From Chloroflexota bacterium (GTDB lineage Archaea > Iainarchaeota > Iainarchaeia > Iainarchaeales > GCA-2688035), in NCBI GenBank assembly GCA_030634785.1, contig DAOWAC010000008.1:1-13627 (forward strand): a stretch of DNA of 13,627 bases. Reading direction: 5' to 3'. Positions 7,153 through 12,494 of the stretch are shown piece by piece; positions within the stretch are counted from its first letter, which is position 1; each line of letters opens with the position of its first letter. Below the pieces are notes generated by a model. The model did not search any database. It was not told where the DNA came from and saw only the letters and a program-made list of their open reading frames with translations. Both the position numbers and the translations under genes were made by a program.

Positions 7153-8329
7153 ACATGCTCAAGCAAGCTTGGAATATCTGATTATCTATGGATGGGTACT
7201 AGCAATAGTAACGATAATTGTCAGCACAATGGTCCTTTTGTTTGGTGCAACAGCAGAACCAGTTTCATTCAATGTTTCGGATCCAGCCAAATTTACTATA
7301 AAGGGAACAAGCATTTTTAGCGGATCTGTTCAAATAAAGCTTCAAAACATAACCGGCGGAAAAATCCTTATTACATCTTTGGAGTCCAGTGGATATGAAA
7401 ACTGCAGTCTGGATCAACAGATTCCTTCAGAAGACGGTATTTCAATAGGCCAAGGAAGCGAGTTTCTAATACTTTGTTCAGTTTCAGAAGGCGGTCAAAA
7501 AACTGTTACTTTTAATTACCTAGATGCATTTGGACTAGAACACACTCTTACAATAAGAACCAGTCCTGGTTTAGTGGTAACAGAGCCTGTCGGTGAAACC
7601 ATCTGCAACGACGGCCTTGACAATGACGGCGACAGTTTAATAGACTGTGCAGATACAGCAGACTGTCTTGATGGGACATCATGCGGTGCAGGCAGCCTTG
7701 CCTGCTATGCTGGAGTTTGTTCTCAAGTTCACATTCTTACGCCGCCATCCGGCGGGCCAGGCGTGATATCCGAAAGTGGAATATATCTTTTGACACAGGA
7801 CATTTCCAACATCCACGAAGGCTATCAAATAACAGCCAACAATGTTACCTTGGATTGTCTGGGGCATTCTCTGGCAGGCAAAGGCCATAATTCAGGAATA
7901 AAATTAGCCACTGTTTATAGCAATGTTAAAGTCAAAAACTGCAACATCCACAGTTTTGTAAATGGAATATATCTTTCCTATTCTTCTGATGTAGAACTCA
8001 TTGGAAACAATACCTACAACAACAGCGATAACGGAATATGGTTTTACAGGTCTGCTCACAACACTGTCACAAATAATCATGCAAATGCAAACGGCAACGG
8101 AATGGTCTTCTTCCAAGCATCTAACAATGTCCTTACCGGCAATGAGATAAACAATAATGCCCTCAATGGTGTTGTTTCTGAATACAGCGACCCAATAATG
8201 GTAAACAACACAGTATGTGGCAACGCCGAAAAAGACATTATCTGTGCTGGTTCAGGTTTTGGCTCAGGTAATTCTGCAACTAACGTACTGGGCTGTTCGG
8301 CAGAGATATGGAGTGACAACTGCCCTTAG
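7145..8329 (+). CDS. Prepilin-like (class III signal) protein fused to metal-binding motif and NosD-like parallel beta-helix
   Basis: Predicted surface protein of 394 aa. Residues 1-35 are a class III prepilin signal (MNKHA then QASLEYLIIYGW and a hydrophobic helix). Residues about 37-140 resemble the ectodomains of the two other prepilin-like proteins here (VQIKLQNITGGKILITSL). Residues 153-175 hold an Asp/Cys-rich motif, ICNDGLDNDGDSLIDCAD, like calcium- or metal-binding motifs of secreted proteins. Residues about 209-394 form a right-handed parallel beta-helix (CASH/NosD type): IYLLTQDI, then repeated rungs such as NGIYLSYSSDVELIGN, NGIWFYRSAHNTVTNN, NGMVFFQASNNVLTGN. Rungs of about 22-23 residues with N-G-hydrophobic and Asn ladders are plain. 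Beta-helices often bind or cleave carbohydrate, but no catalytic residues can be assigned. ATG 7145 overlaps the previous stop by 8 nt, and the stop overlaps the convergent small gene (TTAG, 8326-8329). Confidence 0.85.
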   Translation: MNKHAQASLEYLIIYGWVLAIVTIIVSTMVLLFGATAEPVSFNVSDPAKFTIKGTSIFSGSVQIKLQNITGGKILITSLESSGYENCSLDQQIPSEDGISIGQGSEFLILCSVSEGGQKTVTFNYLDAFGLEHTLTIRTSPGLVVTEPVGETICNDGLDNDGDSLIDCADTADCLDGTSCGAGSLACYAGVCSQVHILTPPSGGPGVISESGIYLLTQDISNIHEGYQITANNVTLDCLGHSLAGKGHNSGIKLATVYSNVKVKNCNIHSFVNGIYLSYSSDVELIGNNTYNNSDNGIWFYRSAHNTVTNNHANANGNGMVFFQASNNVLTGNEINNNALNGVVSEYSDPIMVNNTVCGNAEKDIICAGSGFGSGNSATNVLGCSAEIWSDNCP

Positions 8330-8493
8330 GCATAGTCGTCAATGTGCCTGTCTGTACTGTCTTCTTCGTTTGGTTTTTTCTTCTTTTTTTCAATTTGCTG
8401 CTGAACCAGTCTCTGCCTGTGTTTTTTCGTTGGCTGAATTTTTTTAACCCTTGCAACCGGCGGGACAAGCCGGCTGATTTTTCTTATTCTCAT
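8326..8493 (-). CDS. Small basic protein (55 aa), unrecognised, downstream of hypC
   Basis: A clean 55-codon frame on the minus strand, ATG at 8491-8493, TAA at 8326-8328. The protein is strongly basic and Pro-containing at the N-terminus (MRIRKISRLVPPVARVKK), has a Gln/Lys stretch (QQQIEKKKKK), then an acidic end (NEEDSTDRHIDDYA). It starts 38 nt after the hypC stop on the same strand and fills the space between hypC and the convergent beta-helix gene exactly, ending in a 4-nt stop overlap. Its composition is charged and protein-like, whereas the opposite-strand reading is Phe/Cys-rich and improbable. AGAGG lies about 12 nt upstream of the ATG, rather far for a Shine-Dalgarno site. Function unknown; it looks disordered or nucleic-acid/partner binding. 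Its position suggests co-transcription with hypC. Confidence 0.6.
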   Translation of the reverse strand: MRIRKISRLVPPVARVKKIQPTKKHRQRLVQQQIEKKKKKPNEEDSTDRHIDDYA

Positions 8494-8531
8494 AACCTGT
8501 ACAATCCTCTTTTCTTGCCAGTTAACGATTT

Positions 8532-8732
8532 TTATTTCAATGCTTCGAATGTTTTTCTTGCCTCTTTTTCTGAAATTTTTTCAACTGCAAAGCCCTGTTG
8601 AACTAGAACAAATTCGTCCTTTTTTGCCTTTGTCATGTTAAGGACTTCTCGTCTGGTTTTCCCTTGTTCTACAACAGCTTTTTTGCCATTTTCCTTCAAT
8701 TCAATCACTTTTGCAGCTATTGCCAAACACAT
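8532..8732 (-). CDS. hypC: Hydrogenase maturation chaperone HypC
   Basis: HypC works with HypD to assemble the Fe(CN)2CO group and delivers it to the hydrogenase large subunit. The 66-aa protein begins MCLAIAAKVIEL, with the essential Cys2 exposed once Met is removed, and continues with TRREVLN and FVLVQQGFAVEKISEKEA, the standard HypC layout. Two positions differ from the norm: the usual Pro after MCLAI is Ala6, and the His of the VHxGFA motif, a cofactor-handling residue in studied HypC proteins, is Gln45. The start is fixed by the need for N-terminal Met-Cys and by AGGTGA (- strand, 8740-8745) 7 nt upstream. It is probably transcribed with the 55-aa gene downstream and is divergent from the ferredoxin gene. 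HypD, E, F, A and B must be encoded elsewhere. Confidence 0.88.
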   Translation of the reverse strand: MCLAIAAKVIELKENGKKAVVEQGKTRREVLNMTKAKKDEFVLVQQGFAVEKISEKEARKTFEALK

Positions 8733-8759
8733 TTTTCATTCACCTAGACAAAAAACAAT

Positions 8760-8778
8760 GGTTTAAAATGTTTATTAA
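8760..8778. promoter_or_regulatory. Divergent promoter region between hypC and ferredoxin
   Basis: GGTTTAAAATG (8760-8770) contains a TTTAAA box usable on both strands. On the - strand it is centred about 33 nt before the hypC ATG. On the + strand it would place initiation just before the AAGGAG (8791-8796) that precedes ferredoxin ATG 8806. TTTATTAA (8770-8777) is an alternative + strand box. Confidence 0.5.
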
Positions 8779-8805
8779 CCTATTTTTTCTAAGGAGTTAA
8801 GACTA

Positions 8806-8982
8806 ATGACTGCTATAAATGACCGAAATAAATGCTGCTATTGTGCAGGCTGTCCAATTGTATGTCCTGTTGGAGCAATAGAGCTGATTGATGGGATAGT
8901 TGTTATAGACAAGGAAAAGTGCACAAATTGCATGGCCTGCGTAAAGATTTGTCCTGTTGGGGCAATGAGTATTGAGAGGTGA
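8806..8982 (+). CDS. Ferredoxin, 2x[4Fe-4S]
   Basis: A 58-aa soluble electron carrier made of little more than two cluster motifs: C10xxC13xxC16xxxC20P (CCYCAGCPIVCP) and C39xxC42xxC45xxxC49P (CTNCMACVKICP), each followed by a VGA turn. The spacing is the classical eight-cysteine ferredoxin pattern. An extra cysteine (C11) lies inside the first motif. ATG 8806 has AAGGAG at 8791-8796 (9-nt spacing). It is followed 5 nt later by the tautomerase-like gene and then by a geranylgeranyl reductase. In other archaea a ferredoxin next to such a reductase is its electron donor, so that is the most likely role. Serving the hydrogenase is possible but less likely, since group 3b enzymes use NAD(P)H. Confidence 0.92.
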   Translation: MTAINDRNKCCYCAGCPIVCPVGAIELIDGIVVIDKEKCTNCMACVKICPVGAMSIER

Positions 8983-8987
8983 TTAAA

Positions 8988-9182
8988 ATGCCAATTGTAA
9001 AAATTGATATGTTGGAAGGAAAAACTGCTGAGCAAAAAGAAAAGCTTGTAATAGCCTTGTATAAGGCTTTTGAAGAAAACCAAATTCCAAAAGAATGGGT
9101 TACAATTCTTTTCAATGACAATCCTGTTGAAAACTGGGCTGTTGGTGGAGAAATGCTTTCAGAAAAAATAAAAAAAGAATAG
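8988..9182 (+). CDS. 4-oxalocrotonate tautomerase-like protein
   Basis: Small tautomerase-superfamily protein (64 aa including Met). ATG 8988 gives MPIVKIDMLEGKTAEQKEKL, so Met removal exposes the catalytic Pro1. A GTG at 8979 in the same frame would bury that proline and overlap the ferredoxin, so it was not used. GAGGTGA (8976-8982) is a good Shine-Dalgarno site. The C-terminal ENWAVGGEMLSEK matches the family's GIGGE region, and Trp49 occupies the position of Phe50 in the classical enzyme. Arg11 of 4-OT is Lys here, and Arg39 appears to be Thr, so the reaction need not be that of 4-OT. It lies in an apparent operon with the ferredoxin; its substrate is unknown. Confidence 0.85.
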   Translation: MPIVKIDMLEGKTAEQKEKLVIALYKAFEENQIPKEWVTILFNDNPVENWAVGGEMLSEKIKKE

Positions 9183-9200
9183 AAAAAATAAAAAAAGAAA
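9161..9200 (+). repeat. 20-bp A-rich tandem repeat across the tautomerase stop codon
   Basis: Positions 9161-9180 and 9181-9200 are identical at 19 of 20 bases (unit AGAAAAAATAAAAAAAGAAT). The stop codon lies at the junction. A second 13-bp direct repeat, CTAAAAAAGAAAA, occurs at 9210-9222 and 9232-9244. The whole 70-nt gap to the next gene is almost pure A/G on this strand. Confidence 0.75.
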
Positions 9201-9222
9201 AATGTTGAGCTAAAAAAGAAAA

Positions 9223-9233
9223 AATTATAAACT
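9223..9233 (+). promoter_or_regulatory. TATA box of the geranylgeranyl reductase gene
   Basis: AATTATAAACT has a TTATAAA core at about 9225-9231, centred about 25 nt before ATG 9253, in otherwise A/G-only sequence. This suggests the reductase has its own promoter with a very short or absent leader, in addition to any read-through from the ferredoxin genes. Confidence 0.5.
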
Positions 9234-9252
9234 AAAAAAGAAAAGTGATTTT

Positions 9253-10443
9253 ATGCAAGAATTTGATATAATAATTATTGGGGCAGGTCCTGCTGGACTG
9301 CGTGCTGCAAAGGTTTTGGCTGAGGGAAAAGCCAATGTTTTATGCATTGACAAAAAGCAGGAAATAGGTGTTCCAAAAAGATGCGGAGAAGGCTTAGGAT
9401 TAAGCTGGATGAACAGGCTTGGATTAAAACCTGATCCAAAATGGTGTTTGCAGGAAATAAATGGAGCTGCTTTGTATGCTCCAAGTATGAAAAGTGTTAA
9501 ACTTAATTTCAAAAAAGTTTCAGGATATATAATTGAACGAAGGGTTTTTGAAAAAGAGCTTGCAAAAGAAGCAGCCAGCAAAGGTGCAATGATTAGAACA
9601 AAATGTCACGCCAGCAATTTTGAACGAAAGAACGGGAAAGTAATTGTAAGTTGTGTAGAGCGAGGTGAAGATGTGCAATATGCTGCTCCATTAATTATTG
9701 CTGCTGATGGAACAGAAAGTCTTACTGCAAGAAAGCTTGGTTTTGACACAAAAATTGGACTGAATGATATTGAGTCAGGTTACCAATATGAAATGGCAAA
9801 CATTTCTTTTGAAAACCCGCACTTGATTAATCTTTTCTTTGGCAAAGAGATTGCACCAAGGGGCTATTGTTGGATTTTTCCAAAATCAGATACCTGTGCA
9901 AATGTCGGAATTGGAATTGCTGGTTCTGAGCCAAAAACTGCAAAAGAATACCTTGACAAATTTATCAAAGCACACTTGGGTCTTAGAAACGGAAGCATCA
10001 TTGAAGTAAATGCAGGAACAATTCCTGTTGGAGGCTTCTTGGAGGAACTAGCAGCAGACAATCTTATTGTTGTAGGAGACGCTGCTCATCAGGTAAATCC
10101 AATTCACGGTGGAGGAATCGGAATTGCAATGGAAGCAGCAACTATTGCTTCAAAAGTTGCTCTTAAAGCACTTGGAAAAAAGGATTTTGGAAGCAAATTC
10201 CTAAATCAGTATACTGCTGAATGGTATAAAACAAGAGGCAATAAACTAAAGCGAATTCTAAAACAAAGACATATGCTTGAAGAATTAAATGATGATAATT
10301 TTGAGACACTTGCAAATGCTATAGATGGTGATGATGTAATGTTAATAGCAGAAGGGGATCTAAAGTCTTCTGCAAAAATGGTTCTCAAAAAGCTTGTAAG
10401 ACATCCAAAGCTTGCAAAAGTAATGCTAAAATACTTAAAATAA
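9253..10443 (+). CDS. Geranylgeranyl reductase family FAD protein (archaeal lipid saturation)
   Basis: Flavoprotein of 396 aa, predicted to reduce the double bonds of geranylgeranyl chains in archaeal ether phospholipids (digeranylgeranylglycerophospholipid reductase). The N-terminus has the dinucleotide-binding motif DIIIIGAGPAG (5-15) and an acidic strand end (CIDKK). It is followed by the family's conserved cysteine motif PKRCGEGL (C44). The second FAD motif GDAAHQVNPIHGGGIG starts at about residue 275. The length fits the family, whose bacterial or chloroplast relatives are ChlP-type reductases. The neighbouring ferredoxin is the likely electron source. The ATG is 70 nt after the tautomerase stop, with a TATA-like box between. 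Exact substrate (phospholipid versus free diphosphate) cannot be read from sequence. Confidence 0.9.
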   Translation: MQEFDIIIIGAGPAGLRAAKVLAEGKANVLCIDKKQEIGVPKRCGEGLGLSWMNRLGLKPDPKWCLQEINGAALYAPSMKSVKLNFKKVSGYIIERRVFEKELAKEAASKGAMIRTKCHASNFERKNGKVIVSCVERGEDVQYAAPLIIAADGTESLTARKLGFDTKIGLNDIESGYQYEMANISFENPHLINLFFGKEIAPRGYCWIFPKSDTCANVGIGIAGSEPKTAKEYLDKFIKAHLGLRNGSIIEVNAGTIPVGGFLEELAADNLIVVGDAAHQVNPIHGGGIGIAMEAATIASKVALKALGKKDFGSKFLNQYTAEWYKTRGNKLKRILKQRHMLEELNDDNFETLANAIDGDDVMLIAEGDLKSSAKMVLKKLVRHPKLAKVMLKYLK

Positions 10444-10448
10444 AAATA

Positions 10449-10472
10449 CTGTCAAAATACTTAAAATGACAG
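10449..10472. repeat. Inverted repeat plus 14-bp direct repeat after the reductase gene
   Basis: CTGTCA (10449-10454) and TGACAG (10467-10472) form a perfect 6-bp inverted repeat around an AT loop. The loop overlaps AAAATACTTAAAAT (10454-10467), an exact copy of 10428-10441 that includes the end of the reductase gene. It could be a terminator hairpin or a binding site upstream of the next promoter. Confidence 0.5.
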
Positions 10473-10485
10473 AATTAAATATATC
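10473..10485 (+). promoter_or_regulatory. TATA-like box of the 10512 gene
   Basis: AATTAAATATATC lies about 30 nt before ATG 10512 and directly follows the CTGTCA/TGACAG inverted repeat. Spacing fits a leaderless or very short-leader transcript. Confidence 0.45.
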
Positions 10486-10511
10486 CTTTTACTTTCTATT
10501 ACTTGATTTAA

Positions 10512-10928
10512 ATGACTAACAAAGCACAAGCAAGTTTGGATTATTTGTTAACTTATGGCTGGGCGATAATACTGGTCGCAACTGCTATTGGTATTATTTT
10601 TTTTGTAACAACTATGCCTATATCAAAAGCAAATGTTACTATTGGTCCGTCTGACGAAATTATTTTAAACTCGGGTTCGGTTGGTAATGTCCTGAAGGTA
10701 GTTTTGCAAAATATTGCTTCTGGTCAACTAAAAATAACTGACATACTTACATCAGATGCTTTGGAAAACTGTACTCTAACAACTGGTGGTAAAGAATCAA
10801 GGCTAATAAATTCTGGACAAATAATGCTTCTTGAATGTAATTATTCTGGAAAAGAACCTGGTAGTGTCAGCATACTCTACAAAGACTTTGTTGGTTCTGA
10901 TAAAATAGTAACAATCAATATTGTCTGA
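10512..10928 (+). CDS. Class III signal peptide (type IV prepilin-like) protein, short form
   Basis: Predicted secreted prepilin-like protein of 138 aa. The leader MTNKA is followed by QASLDYLLTYGWAIILVATA and a hydrophobic helix, so cleavage before Gln6 is expected. The usual Glu at mature position 5 would be Asp here. The ectodomain of about 100 residues carries the same segment as the two other prepilin-like proteins (VVLQNIASGQLKITDIL), an EN-C-L motif (ALENCTL, like YENCSL in the beta-helix fusion) and a late YKDFVG strand that parallels YLDAFG and YFDQTG. It is thus the minimal form of a shared module, with two cysteines (in ENCTL and LLECN). It stands alone between its own promoter and the RqcH gene. 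Whether it is a pilus subunit or a minor pilin cannot be told. Confidence 0.78.
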   Translation: MTNKAQASLDYLLTYGWAIILVATAIGIIFFVTTMPISKANVTIGPSDEIILNSGSVGNVLKVVLQNIASGQLKITDILTSDALENCTLTTGGKESRLINSGQIMLLECNYSGKEPGSVSILYKDFVGSDKIVTINIV

Positions 10929-10967
10929 CCAACTGAATAAATTTAGAAAAATTCTTTTTCTTTCAAC

Positions 10968-10987
10968 CTTTAGCTAAAGTATTTAAA
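10968..10987 (+). promoter_or_regulatory. 12-bp palindrome joined to a TATA box upstream of the RqcH-like gene
   Basis: CTTTAGCTAAAG (10968-10979) is a perfect 12-bp palindrome directly followed by TATTTAAA (10980-10987), a typical archaeal TATA box about 36 nt before ATG 11019. The palindrome occupies the BRE position, so a bound dimeric regulator could block or assist TFB. This would give a leader of about 10 nt. Confidence 0.5.
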
Positions 10988-11018
10988 GCAGTTTTCCTGC
11001 AGTATTCTTTTGATTTAT

Positions 11019-12134
11019 ATGAAGATTCCAAACATTTCTTTGGCATATGTTGTTGCAGAATTAAGTCCAATACTTGATGGATGCATTGTGCGAAAAGTAC
11101 AAGAGCTTGACAATGGCTGGCTAAAGTTTAAGTTACAAACAAGGCAGGGTACAAAGGATTTGATAGCAGCGCCAGATGCCTTGTTCCTAACCTCTTTTTC
11201 AATGCCTGCAAGACAAACAACCTCTGGTTATGGCGCCTTTCTTAGAAAAAGGCTTTCAAACAAAAAAGTGCTTTCATTCAAACAGCATAGTTTTGACCGA
11301 ATAATTGTAATACATTTGGAAGGCTTTTTTCTAGTATTTGAACTTTTTGCAAAAGGAAATGTAATTTTGCTTGACGAGGAAAAAGTAATTCTTTCAGCTT
11401 TTAGAAAAGAAAGATGGAAGGATAGAATTCTCAAAAAAGGCGAAGACTACAAATTTCCCTCATCCAAAGGAATAAGTCCTGCAGAACTTGACACAAAAAC
11501 ATTGGAATCAATGCTAAAAGAAAGCAATTCAGACCTTGTAAGGACACTTGTAAAAGAGATAAATATTGCCCCTCTGCTTGCAGACGAAACCTGCTTTAAA
11601 ACCTCAATTGACAAAGAAAAACCAGCTAAAAAAATTTCCAAGAAAGAAATTACACTCCTTATTGCAACAATAAAAGACCTTTATTCCATTGACTTAAAGA
11701 AAGAGTCTGCAGGCATGGTAAAAAAAGCAGATTCCGAAATACTGCTTCCATTTGAACTTTCTGCTCTTGAAAAAACAGCTTCTTTCAATTCCTTAAATGA
11801 AGCAATTGACCAACAGTTTGGAAAACAGTTTTCTGAATCAAAAGGAGCAGATGAAAGAAATGCTGTTTCAAAGAAAAAAGCAGAGCTTGATTATAGTATG
11901 AAACAACAAAAAGAGGCCTTGGAAACACTGTCTTCAAAGGTTGAATTAAACGCAAAAAAAGCAGAATTAATTTATGCAAACTATTCAAAGATTTTTGCAC
12001 TTATTCAGGCTCTTAATTCTGCAAAAGATAAAAAAATGCAGGAAAAGGAGATTATGTATAAGATAAAAAATGAGTTTCCTTTTCTTAAAATCCTTAACCT
12101 AAAACAGGGTAAGATAATTGTTTCATTGGAATAA
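11019..12134 (+). CDS. rqcH: RqcH/NEMF-like NFACT protein, short form lacking the C-terminal half
   Basis: NFACT proteins bind obstructed large ribosomal subunits and recruit tRNA for C-terminal tailing in ribosome quality control. This 371-aa protein has the NFACT-N domain (from MKIPNISLAYVVAEL) with the conserved Asp-Arg pair D93-R94 (HSFDRIIVIHL). The middle helical part contains LLADETCFKTSIDKEKPAKK, and a coiled coil includes QKEALETLSSK and KAELIYANYSKI. It stops at KILNLKQGKIIVSLE. In full-length archaeal homologues, which I recall as well over 600 aa, that strand is followed by the second coiled-coil arm and the NFACT-R domain. Both are absent, and no frame downstream supplies them. 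ATG 11019 was preferred over TTG 11010 because MKIPNIS fits the family start. Next is a convergent PRC-barrel gene. Confidence 0.82.
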   Translation: MKIPNISLAYVVAELSPILDGCIVRKVQELDNGWLKFKLQTRQGTKDLIAAPDALFLTSFSMPARQTTSGYGAFLRKRLSNKKVLSFKQHSFDRIIVIHLEGFFLVFELFAKGNVILLDEEKVILSAFRKERWKDRILKKGEDYKFPSSKGISPAELDTKTLESMLKESNSDLVRTLVKEINIAPLLADETCFKTSIDKEKPAKKISKKEITLLIATIKDLYSIDLKKESAGMVKKADSEILLPFELSALEKTASFNSLNEAIDQQFGKQFSESKGADERNAVSKKKAELDYSMKQQKEALETLSSKVELNAKKAELIYANYSKIFALIQALNSAKDKKMQEKEIMYKIKNEFPFLKILNLKQGKIIVSLE

Positions 12135-12151
12135 TGAGAAAAAAGAATAAA

Positions 12152-12161
12152 AAAAGCTTTT
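12152..12161. terminator. Possible bidirectional terminator between convergent genes
   Basis: The 32-nt gap between the RqcH-like gene and the convergent PRC-barrel gene contains the palindrome AAAAGCTTTT within a longer A/T run. It is short, and hairpins are not required for archaeal termination, so this is tentative. Confidence 0.25.
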
Positions 12162-12166
12162 CAAAG

Positions 12167-12445
12167 TTAGTTTGCAGGTGCAGCTTCAGCAGTTTCTATT
12201 TCGCGCTCGTCAACTATAAATACGTCACTTACTGCTGTTACAGCGCTATAAGGAATTTTTATTATTCTGTCTTTTCCTTCTGCTTTCTTTATGAATTTAC
12301 TTTCTCTGTCAAGTTCTACGAGAAGATGTTCTATTTCGCCGCTTCCTTCATCTATCATAAGGTCAGAAAGCTTTCCTACCTCATCTCCTCTGTTTGTAAT
12401 AACTTTTTTTGTTGCTAATTGTCTTGCTATCGTGTACTTATACAT
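12167..12445 (-). CDS. PRC-barrel domain protein
   Basis: A 92-aa soluble protein consisting of one PRC-barrel domain. The N-terminal ARQLATKKVITNRGDEVGKL is followed by SDLMID, the GEIEHLLVEL strand and a DRIIKIPYSAVTAVSDVFIV end, the usual pattern of the family. PRC barrels are protein-interaction domains found in RimM, photosynthetic reaction centre H subunits and many archaeal stand-alone proteins of unknown role. The last residues (ETAEAAPAN) are a short flexible tail. The ATG (12443-12445) has a G-rich Shine-Dalgarno-like run on the minus strand at about 12453-12457. A TTTAAATA-type box at about 12495-12504 could be its promoter. It converges on the RqcH-like gene; no functional link can be inferred. 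Confidence 0.85.
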   Translation of the reverse strand: MYKYTIARQLATKKVITNRGDEVGKLSDLMIDEGSGEIEHLLVELDRESKFIKKAEGKDRIIKIPYSAVTAVSDVFIVDEREIETAEAAPAN

Positions 12446-12494
12446 TATTTTTCCCCCGTTAATAAATCAACTTGTACAAATAAAAGGCAAACTT

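Noticed and set aside
8457..8473. CCGGC-GCCGG hairpin followed by T-rich sequence, like a bacterial terminator
   Set aside because: It lies about 130 nt past the plus-strand stop and inside the 55-aa coding frame, and archaea do not generally use hairpin terminators; coding of Arg/Pro explains the GC bases.
8344..8601. Plus-strand open frame opposite hypC and the 55-aa gene
   Set aside because: Its product is Phe/Cys/Asn-rich low-quality sequence and lies antisense to a clear HypC and a plausible small protein.
8979..8987. GTG start for the tautomerase-like gene
   Set aside because: It would place three residues before the catalytic proline and overlap the ferredoxin stop; ATG 8988 has a proper Shine-Dalgarno site.
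12134..12418. Plus-strand frame after the RqcH-like gene as a possible missing NFACT-R part
   Set aside because: Its translation is Phe/Tyr/Ser-rich with no NFACT-R motifs and is antisense to the PRC-barrel gene.
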